Positions 1-8,280 of a DNA stretch of 64,000 nucleotides are shown piece after piece. Numbering within the stretch: position 1 is the stretch's first letter; the number at the start of each line of letters is the position of its first letter. The DNA is from an uncultured Eubacteriales bacterium (GTDB taxonomy: Bacteria; Bacillota; Clostridia; Christensenellales; Aristaeellaceae): positions 1 through 64,000 of the forward strand of contig CADBZH010000010.1 in NCBI GenBank assembly GCA_902799045.1, given 5' to 3'. The position numbers and the translations under genes are program-made. The notes under the pieces are model-generated. The model saw only the letters and a list, made by a program, of their open reading frames with translations. It was not told where the DNA came from and searched no databases.

Positions 1-72
1 AAAGAGATCGTCATCCTCAACCCGAACACACTCAAGCGGGAGGTCATTCCCGCAAGAACAAGTGAACAATAA
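1..72 (+). CDS. C-terminal end of an unidentified protein (cut by window start)
   Basis: An open frame enters from the left edge and stops at TAA 70-72. Only 23 residues remain, ending in IPARTSEQ, which is too little to name a family. It is on the same strand as the phosphatase cluster but is separated from it by about 290 bases with their own promoter, so it is probably a separate transcription unit. Confidence 0.45.
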   Translation, partial: KEIVILNPNTLKREVIPARTSEQ

Positions 73-363
73 CCGGATGCGCACGCAGAATCCTGCGTGT
101 CCTCTCGATCCGCCAGACTTTTTGTGATGGGCTTCTGAGTTTACAGAACATTTTGTGCAAGGCCGTGATTCAAGTAGACTTTGAGCGCTAATTATGATAT
201 AATGATATTCAGGTTAGTGTAACATTGAAATAAGCGTTTTTGGGACATATTCAGATCAAACTGATTCCGAAAATGCGGCACCCAAAGTCTACCCCATGTA
301 ACAAGATGCATATATATTTTCGTTGTCTCGTTGATTATGAATAAGAGGTGACACTGGGAAGAA
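73..363. other. AT-rich intergenic region ahead of the phosphatase/kinase cluster
   Basis: No convincing gene. It holds a short inverted repeat (ACGCAG 83-88 with CTGCGT 93-98, no T-run after it), a good extended -10 promoter, and a long AT-rich leader of about 150 bases before the phosphatase gene. It is clearly more AT-rich than the genes further right in the window. Confidence 0.6.
175..203 (+). promoter_or_regulatory. Candidate promoter of the phosphatase/kinase/vWA cluster
   Basis: A perfect TATAAT at 198-203 preceded by TGA gives an extended -10 box. The hexamer 17 bases upstream (TAGACT, 175-180) matches TTGACA at four positions. The first gene starts about 160 bases downstream, leaving room for a long 5' leader. 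Confidence 0.55.
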
Positions 364-1428
364 ATGCGTATAAAGGATTTAGGAACACAATTGAACAAAT
401 GGCTGCGTCCAATACCAACAACGCAAAAAGCAATAATTCAAGAGCCCATGGAGACGCAGACACTGTCAAAGGATCAAAACAGGCTCTGTGAGATTCTCAA
501 TGAAATGCCGATTATTGATGATGCGCGGACGCTGGTTATCTGCCAAGCAAGAAGCGAGGGTTATGGTGAGGATTCCTGCCTTTCACTGCGGCACGAGGGA
601 AGAATCTTTCTTGGAGCATTTGACGGCTGTGGGGGCAGTGGCGCCAAAGTATATCCTTCCTTCGGAGGGCATACCGGGGCGTGGGCCGCCTCGCGCGCTG
701 CATCGCTGGCCGCGCGGGATTGGTTCCTGGAAAGTGATGAAAATGAGGCCTTTGCCGCGCAGGTTAATCGCGCTCTCCAGTTGTGCAGGGATCAGGAGCC
801 CGATGGGCAAATTCTGATGGGCAGCCTGAGCCGGGAATTTCCCACGACTATTGCCGCCTTTGTCAAGTCTGTGGATTCAGATGTAGTGACCTTCTTCTGG
901 TGCGGGGATTCACGCTGCTATATGCTGGATGCCGACGGTTTGCATCAAATAACCCCGGATGATACGGATATCAAAGACGCTATGCGCAGTTTGCGTGAAG
1001 ATGCGCCGATGACCAATGTGGCCTGTGCATCTAGGGGGTTTGAAGTACATCACGCCAGCCTGCGGATTGAGAAGCCGTCGTTGGTTTTTGCCGCGACGGA
1101 CGGATGCTTTGGCTATCTGACCTCCCCAATGTCCTTTGAACGGCTGCTGTTGGAAACGATGAGCCGTGCAAATGACATGAGAGTTTGGAAGAAAAAGTTG
1201 AACGAGCAGTTCAACGCTATCTCCGGGGACGATTATACGCTGGCTGCCTGGATGCACGGTTTCGACTCCTTTAGGGAAATGAAGAAAGCGCTCACCATTC
1301 GGCTTGATTACCTGAACGCGCATTATCCCGCTGATACTACCGACGAAGAAGCGCTGTTCGTCCAATGGGACCGATATAGAGCCAGTTATGAGAGCATGAT
1401 GATCGACTTAAGCATTGAAAGAGGCTGA
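364..1428 (+). CDS. PP2C-like serine/threonine protein phosphatase
   Basis: 354 residues. It carries the ordered PP2C acidic motifs: GED near residues 68-70, FDGCGG at 86-91 (canonical DGHGG, with His replaced by Cys), GDSR at 181-184, TDGC at 245-248 and GDDYT at 288-292. These Asp residues normally hold the two catalytic metals that hydrolyse phospho-Ser/Thr, so activity is likely. No signal peptide or membrane segment is seen, so it should be cytoplasmic. The first 60 residues have no recognisable domain. ATG 364 follows AGAGGTG at a slightly long distance; ATG 448 is an alternative start. It is first gene of the cluster, 2 bases before the kinase, and probably reverses its phosphorylation. 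Its GC content is lower than that of most genes in the window. Confidence 0.88.
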   Translation: MRIKDLGTQLNKWLRPIPTTQKAIIQEPMETQTLSKDQNRLCEILNEMPIIDDARTLVICQARSEGYGEDSCLSLRHEGRIFLGAFDGCGGSGAKVYPSFGGHTGAWAASRAASLAARDWFLESDENEAFAAQVNRALQLCRDQEPDGQILMGSLSREFPTTIAAFVKSVDSDVVTFFWCGDSRCYMLDADGLHQITPDDTDIKDAMRSLREDAPMTNVACASRGFEVHHASLRIEKPSLVFAATDGCFGYLTSPMSFERLLLETMSRANDMRVWKKKLNEQFNAISGDDYTLAAWMHGFDSFREMKKALTIRLDYLNAHYPADTTDEEALFVQWDRYRASYESMMIDLSIERG

Positions 1429-1430
1429 AC

Positions 1431-2345
1431 ATGAGAGAAATCAACGGATACATACTCGCCGGCGAACTAAAGACAACCAACAGCGGCTTTTCCAAATGGG
1501 GTTTCGCAGAAAAGGGTGGCAAAAAGGTTTTCATCAAGGAATTGATCGACCCGGTCTATCCCGTGGATGCAGGGCTGCTGAGCCCAGAGGTTTTGGCTCA
1601 CAAACGGGAACTATGCCGGCAATTTGAGGATAAAAGCAAGCTGCTTTACCGCTCCATCAACGATTGCTCTGACGGCAACCTGGTGTATATCGAGGACTTC
1701 TTCCGATGCGGCAGTCACTATTATCTGGTGATGGAAAAAGTGGATGCCATTGGCATAAACGAGGTGAAGCGCATCACCGAGGAGGACAAGCTGCGCGTGT
1801 GCAAGGCGCTTGTGCATTGCCTGGGCGGCATGCACAAGGCGGGCATCGTTCACGCCGATATCAAGCTGGACAACATATTGTTCCGCCGCCTGCCGTCGGG
1901 TAAAGTGACAGGCAAGTTGATCGATTTTGATAACTGCTTCTGGGAAAAGCTGCCGCCGCGCCCGGACGAGGAGGTACACGGCGACTTGGTGTATATGGCT
2001 CCGGAGACTTTTATAATGATGCAGACGGAGGAGGGCACGATCGGCCGATCCATCGACGTGTTCGCACTGGGCATCGTGTTCCACCAGATTTTCACCGGCC
2101 GGACGCCCGCATTCGACACGGAAAAGTACGGCTATCCCTTTGAGGCGGTGCTGGATGGCGCGGAGCTGGGTGTGGCAGCGGAGATCCCCGACGAGTGGCG
2201 GGAGCTGATAGCCCGGATGCTGAAGGCGAACCCGGCGGAGCGCATCGGCCTGGATGCTGCGGAGAGCGTGCTGAAGGGCACGGCGAACGCCGCCGAAAGC
2301 GAGACGGTTGAAACGTATCTCATGCCCGCGGGCGATTTGATATAA
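1431..2345 (+). CDS. Eukaryotic-type serine/threonine protein kinase
   Basis: 304 residues spanning a compact kinase domain with no transmembrane or extracellular sensor part. Visible landmarks are the ATP-binding Lys in FIKEL near residue 36, the catalytic loop HADIKLDN at 141-148 (HxDxKxxN, a variant of HRDLKPEN), the metal-binding Asp as DFD at 165-167 rather than DFG, and MAPET at 189-193. The glycine loop is poorly defined. It sits between the PP2C phosphatase (2-base gap) and the vWA protein (27 bases), so the three probably form one phospho-switch. Unlike PrkC/StkP it has no PASTA repeats, so it must receive its signal from a partner protein. Confidence 0.9.
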   Translation: MREINGYILAGELKTTNSGFSKWGFAEKGGKKVFIKELIDPVYPVDAGLLSPEVLAHKRELCRQFEDKSKLLYRSINDCSDGNLVYIEDFFRCGSHYYLVMEKVDAIGINEVKRITEEDKLRVCKALVHCLGGMHKAGIVHADIKLDNILFRRLPSGKVTGKLIDFDNCFWEKLPPRPDEEVHGDLVYMAPETFIMMQTEEGTIGRSIDVFALGIVFHQIFTGRTPAFDTEKYGYPFEAVLDGAELGVAAEIPDEWRELIARMLKANPAERIGLDAAESVLKGTANAAESETVETYLMPAGDLI

Positions 2346-2372
2346 CGACCAAGCATACAGGAGGAAAGAAAC

Positions 2373-3050
2373 ATGGCACTGAAGATGACTTACAACGTGG
2401 ATATGTGCTTCTGCATCGACGCGACAGGCAGCATGGGCCCCGTCATCTCCAAGGTGAAGGAAAACGCCCTGTCTTTTTACAAGGACGTGACCGAGGAGAT
2501 GGCGCGCAAGCAGAAGAGCCTGGACAACATGCGGGTGCGCGTGATCGTGTTCCGCGACTACGTGGCCGATGAGCAACCGATGATGGTCAGCAAGTTTTTC
2601 GATCTGCCCGCTCAGGCCGCGCAGTTTGAGGCCGCGATCAACAGCATCGAGGCCAAGGGTGGCGGCGACGAGCCAGAGGACGGCCTGGAGGCGCTGGCCT
2701 ACGCCATTCGCTCCGACTGGACCAAGGAGGGCACCAAGCGGCGAAACGTCATCGTGGTCTGGACGGACGCCTCCACCCATGAGATCGGCTACGCCAAGGA
2801 TCAGCTCAAGTATCCCAAGGGCATGCCCAGGGATTTCAACGAGTTAACCCAGTGGTGGGGCGACAGCCAGATGGAGCCCTACATCAAGAATGCCGCCAAG
2901 CGCTTGGTGCTGTTCGCACCGAACGCTCCGTACTGGCAGCAGATCACTTCTACCTGGAACAACGTCATACACTATCCGTCCACGGCGGGAAAAGGCCTGG
3001 CGGAGTACACCTACAAGGAGATCGTCGACGCGATCTGCAACAGCATTTGA
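2373..3050 (+). CDS. von Willebrand factor A domain protein (TerY-like partner)
   Basis: 225 residues, almost entirely one vWA fold. The metal-ion-dependent adhesion site begins as DATGS at residues 16-20 (DxSxS with Thr at the middle position), followed by GGGDEPEDG at 97-104 and TDAS at 131-134. Such domains bind a metal and hold protein partners together. There is no signal peptide or membrane helix. ATG 2373 has a perfect AGGAGG. Phosphatase, kinase and vWA protein in consecutive order resembles the TerY-P triad described for Ter stress systems; here I infer a scaffold or substrate-presenting role for the downstream zinc-ribbon proteins. Confidence 0.85.
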   Translation: MALKMTYNVDMCFCIDATGSMGPVISKVKENALSFYKDVTEEMARKQKSLDNMRVRVIVFRDYVADEQPMMVSKFFDLPAQAAQFEAAINSIEAKGGGDEPEDGLEALAYAIRSDWTKEGTKRRNVIVVWTDASTHEIGYAKDQLKYPKGMPRDFNELTQWWGDSQMEPYIKNAAKRLVLFAPNAPYWQQITSTWNNVIHYPSTAGKGLAEYTYKEIVDAICNSI

Positions 3051-3063
3051 GGAGGGGATAGCT

Positions 3064-3375
3064 ATGTTCTGTAAAAAGTGTGGAACGCAACTGAGGACGG
3101 GAGCAAAGTTCTGTGCCAAATGCGGCGCGCCCGCGCCGACAGCGGTTGCCGCGGCGACGCCTCCCGCCAAGTCCGTCGAATCGACGAAGCCTTCGACGCC
3201 CGTCGAGGAGGTCAAGACGCTACTGACGCGGGATGATTCTGGAAAGTCCGTCATCTACGTGCCGCCGACGGAGGCGGTGGAGGCTCCGAAGCTGGTCGTC
3301 ACGATGGGAGAGACGAAATCCAGCAGCTCCAACGGACAATTTGACGAGTGGTTCTCTGACCCTGGCGACTTGTAA
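3064..3375 (+). CDS. Small soluble zinc-ribbon protein
   Basis: 103 residues. The N-terminus is a zinc ribbon with cysteines at 3, 6, 17 and 20 (CxxCG then FCAKCGA). The rest is low-complexity and rich in Ala, Pro, Thr, Glu and Ser, with an acidic tail ending near DEWFSDPGDL. No membrane segment. ATG 3064 was chosen because AGGAGGGG ends a few bases before it; the same frame is open further upstream but inside the vWA gene. The Ser/Thr-rich tail would be a natural kinase target, which is an inference. It is the first of four zinc-ribbon genes in a row. Confidence 0.8.
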   Translation: MFCKKCGTQLRTGAKFCAKCGAPAPTAVAAATPPAKSVESTKPSTPVEEVKTLLTRDDSGKSVIYVPPTEAVEAPKLVVTMGETKSSSSNGQFDEWFSDPGDL

Positions 3376-3386
3376 AGGAGATACTT

Positions 3387-3980
3387 ATGAATACCAACAG
3401 CTATGATATGCCGATGAAATGGCACAAGTTTCTCATCTATTTCAGCCTGTGGGCCGGCGCGATCTTATGCGTTGCCAGTGCCATACAGCTGTTGACCGGC
3501 AGCATCTATGGCGCCGATGGCACCGCCGAACAGGTGTATCGGGTCTACGGAGGCTTAAAATCTGTGGACAGCATCTTCGGCGTGCTCTACCTTATCACCG
3601 CTGCGCTGCTCATCTATGTGCGTTTCCAGCTGGCCGGTTTCAAAGAAGGCGCGCCCAATAAGCTGACCATCGCCTATGTGGTTCAGCTTGCCGCTTTCCT
3701 GGGGTACATGATCGCAGTATCCAGCACGATCAAAAGACCCATCGGCGATCTGGCGAATTCGCAGACGCTCACCTCCATCGTATCAAGCGTCGTGATGATC
3801 ATCGTAAACAGGATTTATTACAACAAGCGGGCGCATCTCTTTGGGAATGCCGCTGCGGTATCCGGTGCGCCTCACGCGGCATCTTCGGGCGTTTCCAATG
3901 GCTTTTGCCCAATGTGTGGAGCGAAAGTGGAACCGGATGATGCCTTCTGTGTCAACTGTGGCGCAAAGATCAAGGAATGA
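3387..3980 (+). CDS. Multi-pass membrane protein with C-terminal zinc ribbon
   Basis: 197 residues with about four predicted membrane helices (roughly residues 12-34, 58-79, 91-110 and 125-142) and a cytoplasmic zinc ribbon at the C-terminus (CPMCG ... FCVNCGAK). The ribbon is nearly identical to those of the next two genes, pointing to a module copied within the cluster. A good AAGGAGA site precedes ATG 3387. No enzyme motif is visible. A membrane receiver or anchor for the kinase/phosphatase trio is plausible but not shown. Confidence 0.8.
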   Translation: MNTNSYDMPMKWHKFLIYFSLWAGAILCVASAIQLLTGSIYGADGTAEQVYRVYGGLKSVDSIFGVLYLITAALLIYVRFQLAGFKEGAPNKLTIAYVVQLAAFLGYMIAVSSTIKRPIGDLANSQTLTSIVSSVVMIIVNRIYYNKRAHLFGNAAAVSGAPHAASSGVSNGFCPMCGAKVEPDDAFCVNCGAKIKE

Positions 3981-4001
3981 TGTTTGAGGGAGGATCTTTA
4001 C

Positions 4002-4418
4002 ATGATCCCTGTATTTTTCCGGCGCTATAAAAAGGCCCCGCTTGCCACTTGTGTCAGTTTCATGGCAACGTTTTGCTTCATTATCGCGCTCTTCTTTTCA
4101 GTGGGCTATGTATTCAACTGGGAGGGCATGCGCAGCGAAAACGACTCGCTGGGCGAAAGCCTGCTCGTCGCGGCGGTCTTTGCGGTCGTGGGCATCGCCC
4201 TTTGGAAACTGGCGGCTTGGCTGGCTCAGCGCAAGTATGATAAGATGCGAGCTACTGCCACACCTGCGGCGACCGCGTCAGCGACTTACGTCGCCTCTTC
4301 GGCGGCGACCTCGACGGACGCACGTCCAGCGGCGACAAGGGGTGGCTTTTGCCCCAAGTGCGGCACGAAGGTTGAGCCTGGAGATGCATTCTGCGTGAAC
4401 TGCGGCGCGAAGCTATAA
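4002..4418 (+). CDS. Two-pass membrane protein with C-terminal zinc ribbon
   Basis: 138 residues, two hydrophobic helices (about 14-38 and 50-72), an Ala/Thr-rich linker and a C-terminal zinc ribbon (CPKCG ... FCVNCGAK). Start ATG 4002 follows GAGGGAGGA with good spacing; an in-frame TTG at 3984 lies within that binding site and is less likely. It begins 21 bases after the preceding membrane/zinc-ribbon gene and resembles it in architecture, but the membrane part has a different sequence. No known family is recognised. Confidence 0.78.
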   Translation: MIPVFFRRYKKAPLATCVSFMATFCFIIALFFSVGYVFNWEGMRSENDSLGESLLVAAVFAVVGIALWKLAAWLAQRKYDKMRATATPAATASATYVASSAATSTDARPAATRGGFCPKCGTKVEPGDAFCVNCGAKL

Positions 4419-4432
4419 CGGAGGCGACATCC

Positions 4433-5554
4433 ATGAGCGATTTTCGCATGAGCGGCGGCTATTGCCCCAACTGTGGCAAAAAGACGGAGCTTGGCGATGC
4501 CTTTTGTGTGAACTGCGGCGCAAAGCTGACCTTTTCGGACAGCAGCGCACCCGGAGGAGACTCTACACCGACCGCTTTCGACGGTAGGGCAGCCTCTGCC
4601 CCCTCGGCGGAAAGCCCGAAAAAGAAGCCGGGGCCGATCAACAGGCTGCTCTCCGTTGCGCTGATTGCCGTCTTCATCTGGGCGGTCGTCTCTTGGATCG
4701 GCGACAATTTTGTCGGCGAAGGTTATACGGACTACGCTTCCGCCGGAAAAGCCGCCGCGACCCAAATGGTCGACCACAAATCCCCGGTCATCGTTGCCTT
4801 CAACGTAGACGGCTTTAAGGGAGAACTGTCCCCCTACAAGGCCGGAGAGACCAAGCTCGCGTTGAACCTCCTGTCGGACGACGTCATGATGAAGATGCAG
4901 AAGGCGTCCTTCACCTATGACGGCGACCCACGCCACGGCGATCATCTCGCGCTGGTGTGCAGCCCCGTCGAACGCCGTAACTATCTGACCAAGCAGGGAA
5001 TCAGAGAGCTGCAGACCCTGAACCTGAGCATCAAGACCGAGTATTATACCACTGCCGAGCAGGATAAAGAGTTTGATACGGCTGTCAAAAAGGTGTTGGC
5101 GCAGCTGCGCGTCGACGGCATGTCCGACTACGAAAAAGTGCGCGCGATTTACAAGTACATCTGCTCGAATGTGACCTATGATGAAGCGCACTTGAACGAC
5201 GACGGCTATACGCTGAAATACACCGGCTATGCGGCGCTGAAGAATCACACGGCAGTTTGCGCCGGCGTCGCAGACCTGTTCTATTACATGGCGAACACCG
5301 CCGGGCTGGAGGCGCGCGTGGTGACCAGTTCGACCCACGCCTGGAACTTTGTCAAGCTGGGCGGCAAGTGTTACTACCTTGACGCGACCTGGGATCTGGG
5401 CAAAGGCGAAACCGAATACCAGTTTTTCCTAAAGGGCAAGTATGATTTCAATCACTTTGTCAAATACAACCTGAGCTTGTTTGGCTTTGGCAATCAACTG
5501 ACCGATACCGACAAGGGTTATACATTCAGCGACTATGCTTATGGAAGGCTCTGA
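4433..5554 (+). CDS. Zinc-ribbon, membrane-anchored transglutaminase-like protein
   Basis: 373 residues. An N-terminal cytoplasmic zinc ribbon (CPNCG ... FCVNCGAK, residues 11-31) is followed by a linker, one membrane helix (about 72-95) and a probably extracytoplasmic domain. Its C-terminal half is a transglutaminase-like fold with the ordered catalytic triad: Cys in AVCAGVADL (about 276), His in STHAWNF (about 301) and Asp in YLDATWD (about 316). In bacteria such domains act as cysteine proteases or peptide cross-linkers, often at the cell wall. It is the most obvious enzymatic effector of the cluster, 14 bases after the previous gene. Confidence 0.85.
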   Translation: MSDFRMSGGYCPNCGKKTELGDAFCVNCGAKLTFSDSSAPGGDSTPTAFDGRAASAPSAESPKKKPGPINRLLSVALIAVFIWAVVSWIGDNFVGEGYTDYASAGKAAATQMVDHKSPVIVAFNVDGFKGELSPYKAGETKLALNLLSDDVMMKMQKASFTYDGDPRHGDHLALVCSPVERRNYLTKQGIRELQTLNLSIKTEYYTTAEQDKEFDTAVKKVLAQLRVDGMSDYEKVRAIYKYICSNVTYDEAHLNDDGYTLKYTGYAALKNHTAVCAGVADLFYYMANTAGLEARVVTSSTHAWNFVKLGGKCYYLDATWDLGKGETEYQFFLKGKYDFNHFVKYNLSLFGFGNQLTDTDKGYTFSDYAYGRL

Positions 5555-5636
5555 TGTCTCTGAGAGCTCTTTCTCAATACAAGAGCAGCGTGTGCTGAAC
5601 GACTGATCCAATATAGATCATACAGGAGTGGGAACT

Positions 5637-6974
5637 ATGAGCGAAGAGAACAAGCGCTGGCGCTGCCCGTACTGCGATGGGCTGAACGACTGGCAGAGCA
5701 CGGTCTGCGAAATCTGCGGCGACGGCAGGCGAGACGAGGCGGATGCCGCCGTAAAAACCCCATCGACGGCGGAAATGCCCAAAACCTATACGCCGCCGAA
5801 GCGCAGAGTCGAACCCGAAGCGCTCCGCCCCGAGCCAGTGAAGGAGAGTAGAACAGCCTACGCGCCGCCGCCCCCGCCTGCCTCGGAGCCGCCGAAGAAA
5901 AAGAAGAAGGGTGGGGTTTGGGTAGCGATCGTGATCGTTATTCTGGCCGCCCTGGGCGGCAGGCTCCTGGCCAACAGTTTCGTGGCCAGTGTGGAGAAGG
6001 ACAAGACTGACGAATTCGCTGTGCCAATCAGCGCGCCGGAGGCAACGCTGTCTGCTGGAGAAGCACCGAAGGCGACAGATGCGCCACAATCGGCAGAGGT
6101 TGAGGGGCAGGGTCAGACTGTGGCAGCGAGTAACGTGATTGCGCGGTTTGAAGTACCGGCGGAGCCGGTCGCGTCCATTGAATCCATCACCGACAACGGC
6201 GATGGAACCGCGCTGGTCAGGCTGCGGAGCAACGGATGTAGCCAGACCGATTTTGCGGTCTACAGTTATCTCCTCAATAGCCCGGAGGATAGTATTGCCG
6301 GATTCTGGTCTCTGGACGACGGCGCTATCCATCATAGGGAGGAATATCCGTACTCCTTGGCGAAGGCTGAAAACGGGGACTTGGGTTTCAGTGGGTCAAT
6401 TGATGATCCCGCATCCATACAGATTATTCCCGGGCACTGGATGCAGCTTGTCCTCACAGGATTGGGCGGTTTCAGAAACAGCGCCTATTGGATTTCAGAT
6501 CCGTTCTATATCCCGGCCAAAGAAAGCGCACCTGCGCTTCCCCTGCGGTTGATTGATGTTAAAATGGGAGCCTACGAAGGCATGCGATTGGAAGAAGGTG
6601 ACTTTGTCGAGCTTACCACGTCGCGGGCGTTGAACGACTTGTTGGACTCGAAGAAAGATGTGGAACTTGGCATGCGGTACAGGTTCCAGTCAGATTTCAG
6701 TAAGGAAACTCTTGATACGTGGCGGAGCGAGAATAACCATATGAAATGTTGCATGGTGCTCTACGCACCGGGCTTCTGCCAGATTGGAACGCGCTATTAC
6801 CTCACTCTGTCCTATGAGGACAACGGGGTTGTTTACATGGACACGCCTTCCATTCTCTCTAATTTCATAAAGAGTAAGCGGGAGGATGTCGGTGGCTATC
6901 CTGTGGGGCAATATACGCTGGAGGTTTATCTAGAAGGCGTCTCACTCGGCAGTTATAGCTTCACGCTGAGCTGA
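5637..6974 (+). CDS. RanBP2-type zinc-finger membrane protein, copy 1
   Basis: 445 residues from ATG 5637, which has CAGGAG 8 bases upstream; an in-frame GTG at 5628 overlaps that site and is disfavoured. The N-terminus is a RanBP2-like finger (WRCPYC, N, then CEICGDG), followed by a Pro/Glu-rich linker ending in a Lys cluster, one membrane helix at about 93-112 and a long extracytoplasmic part with no recognised family. The first 50 residues and the overall layout match the next gene closely, so the two are tandem paralogues. The extracytoplasmic parts have diverged far more than the finger. Confidence 0.8.
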   Translation: MSEENKRWRCPYCDGLNDWQSTVCEICGDGRRDEADAAVKTPSTAEMPKTYTPPKRRVEPEALRPEPVKESRTAYAPPPPPASEPPKKKKKGGVWVAIVIVILAALGGRLLANSFVASVEKDKTDEFAVPISAPEATLSAGEAPKATDAPQSAEVEGQGQTVAASNVIARFEVPAEPVASIESITDNGDGTALVRLRSNGCSQTDFAVYSYLLNSPEDSIAGFWSLDDGAIHHREEYPYSLAKAENGDLGFSGSIDDPASIQIIPGHWMQLVLTGLGGFRNSAYWISDPFYIPAKESAPALPLRLIDVKMGAYEGMRLEEGDFVELTTSRALNDLLDSKKDVELGMRYRFQSDFSKETLDTWRSENNHMKCCMVLYAPGFCQIGTRYYLTLSYEDNGVVYMDTPSILSNFIKSKREDVGGYPVGQYTLEVYLEGVSLGSYSFTLS

Positions 6975-7010
6975 CGGCGATTCGATTATAATGAGGGGTG
7001 AACCGCAATT

Positions 7011-8240
7011 ATGAGCGAAACGAATAAGCGCTGGCGTTGTCCATATTGCGACGGGCTGAACGACTGGCAGAATACGGTCTGCGAAATCTGCGGCGACGGC
7101 AGGCGAGACGAGGCGGTAGCCGCCGAAAAAACCGCAACAACGGCGGAAATGCCCAAAGTCTATATGCCCCGGGAGCACGAGGCGGAGCCTGCCGCGCCAA
7201 AGGGAGAGCCGGATCGCGAAGCGGCGAGGCCTACCTATACGCCGCCGCCTGTCCCGGAGCTCCCGAAGAAAAAGAAGAAGGGCGGCGTTTGGATAGCGAT
7301 GCTGGCCGCCGCGGTGGTGATGCTCGCGGGCGGTTATTTCCTGTTTGGCGAGCAGCTGGGACTGCGCGACAGTGGCAGCGGCTGGCACAGCGAGGTTCAG
7401 CTCGACGATTCCGATTTCGCCGCGGCGGACAGGATCTCCATCTCCGTGCGGGACGACGGCATGGGCAACGCGATCTTCCGCCTGCAGGATCGCGAGCCCA
7501 AGGATTACTACGACGTCTACGCCTGCTATGTCGGTGAAACGCCGGATCAGTTTAATCGCCCCTATAACCAGGGGGCGGCGAATCGGATAACGCTTCCCTG
7601 GGTCCACAGGATCTATGATTCCCTGGACGGCGAGATGTCGCGGCGCGTCGTGCCCGGCGGCTACAGCCGGTTTATCGTCCACGCCTATAACGATTCTGAA
7701 CGAGGTGTGTGGTGGCAGTCTGAGCCTTATTGGTTCTCTGAAAACGCCATGACGCTGCCCTTTTCCATCAACGACGCTCGACTATGCATGTGGAATACCG
7801 ATGAAGAGCGCATGAATTGGGAAGCTGTACAGATGAATCTGGCCGACCCGGGAAGCGCGAAAAGCCCGGCTCTTTACGCCTTGAACAGGGCTGAGATGCT
7901 GAACTCGACGCTGAAACTGGATCGGGTTCTCGGGTATTCGCTGTCCATCACGATGAATACCGATGCCAACGGCCTTTCCGCCTGGCAGAGCGAGCATTCC
8001 TGCTATGATCCAGCGCCTGTGGTGGCGCTTCTCAGAGGGCCGGACGATCTATGCGCGATGACAAACGGCTATCTCTATGCGGTTGATGGTTTGTATCAAG
8101 ATCAGTTTGTTAGCTTCGAACCTCTTACGGACAACTATCAGACGGTGAAAAAGTCCGGAGGCTACCCCGCGGGAGACTACAGCGTGGATTTCTACGTCTG
8201 GGGCGTCAAGGCGCTTACCCTGGGTTTCACCCTGACTTGA
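7011..8240 (+). CDS. RanBP2-type zinc-finger membrane protein, copy 2
   Basis: 409 residues, paralogue of the gene 36 bases upstream. It has the same finger (WRCPYC ... CEICGDG), a Pro/Glu/Ala linker, a LPKKKKKGGVW stretch leading into one membrane helix (about 94-113), and an extracytoplasmic region containing WQSEPYWFS and, near the end, SGGYPAGDYS, a motif also seen in copy 1 as VGGYPVGQYT. The shared end motif suggests a common beta-rich extracellular fold. Function unknown; membership of the phosphatase/kinase cluster rests on direction and spacing. GC is higher than in copy 1. Confidence 0.8.
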   Translation: MSETNKRWRCPYCDGLNDWQNTVCEICGDGRRDEAVAAEKTATTAEMPKVYMPREHEAEPAAPKGEPDREAARPTYTPPPVPELPKKKKKGGVWIAMLAAAVVMLAGGYFLFGEQLGLRDSGSGWHSEVQLDDSDFAAADRISISVRDDGMGNAIFRLQDREPKDYYDVYACYVGETPDQFNRPYNQGAANRITLPWVHRIYDSLDGEMSRRVVPGGYSRFIVHAYNDSERGVWWQSEPYWFSENAMTLPFSINDARLCMWNTDEERMNWEAVQMNLADPGSAKSPALYALNRAEMLNSTLKLDRVLGYSLSITMNTDANGLSAWQSEHSCYDPAPVVALLRGPDDLCAMTNGYLYAVDGLYQDQFVSFEPLTDNYQTVKKSGGYPAGDYSVDFYVWGVKALTLGFTLT

Positions 8241-8280
8241 CGGGGAGCCTACAGGAAAGCGCTTGTGAGAGGATGAGACA

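Noticed and set aside
83-98. Terminator for the gene cut by the left edge
   Set aside because: A 6-base stem without any following T-run; too weak to call.
192-398. 68-residue minus-strand frame in the leader of the phosphatase gene
   Set aside because: No binding site, overlaps a strong plus-strand promoter and the phosphatase start, no recognisable motif.
364-8240. Classical tellurite-resistance (Ter) operon
   Set aside because: Phosphatase, kinase and vWA are present but TerB, TerC, TerD, TerE and TerZ are all missing.
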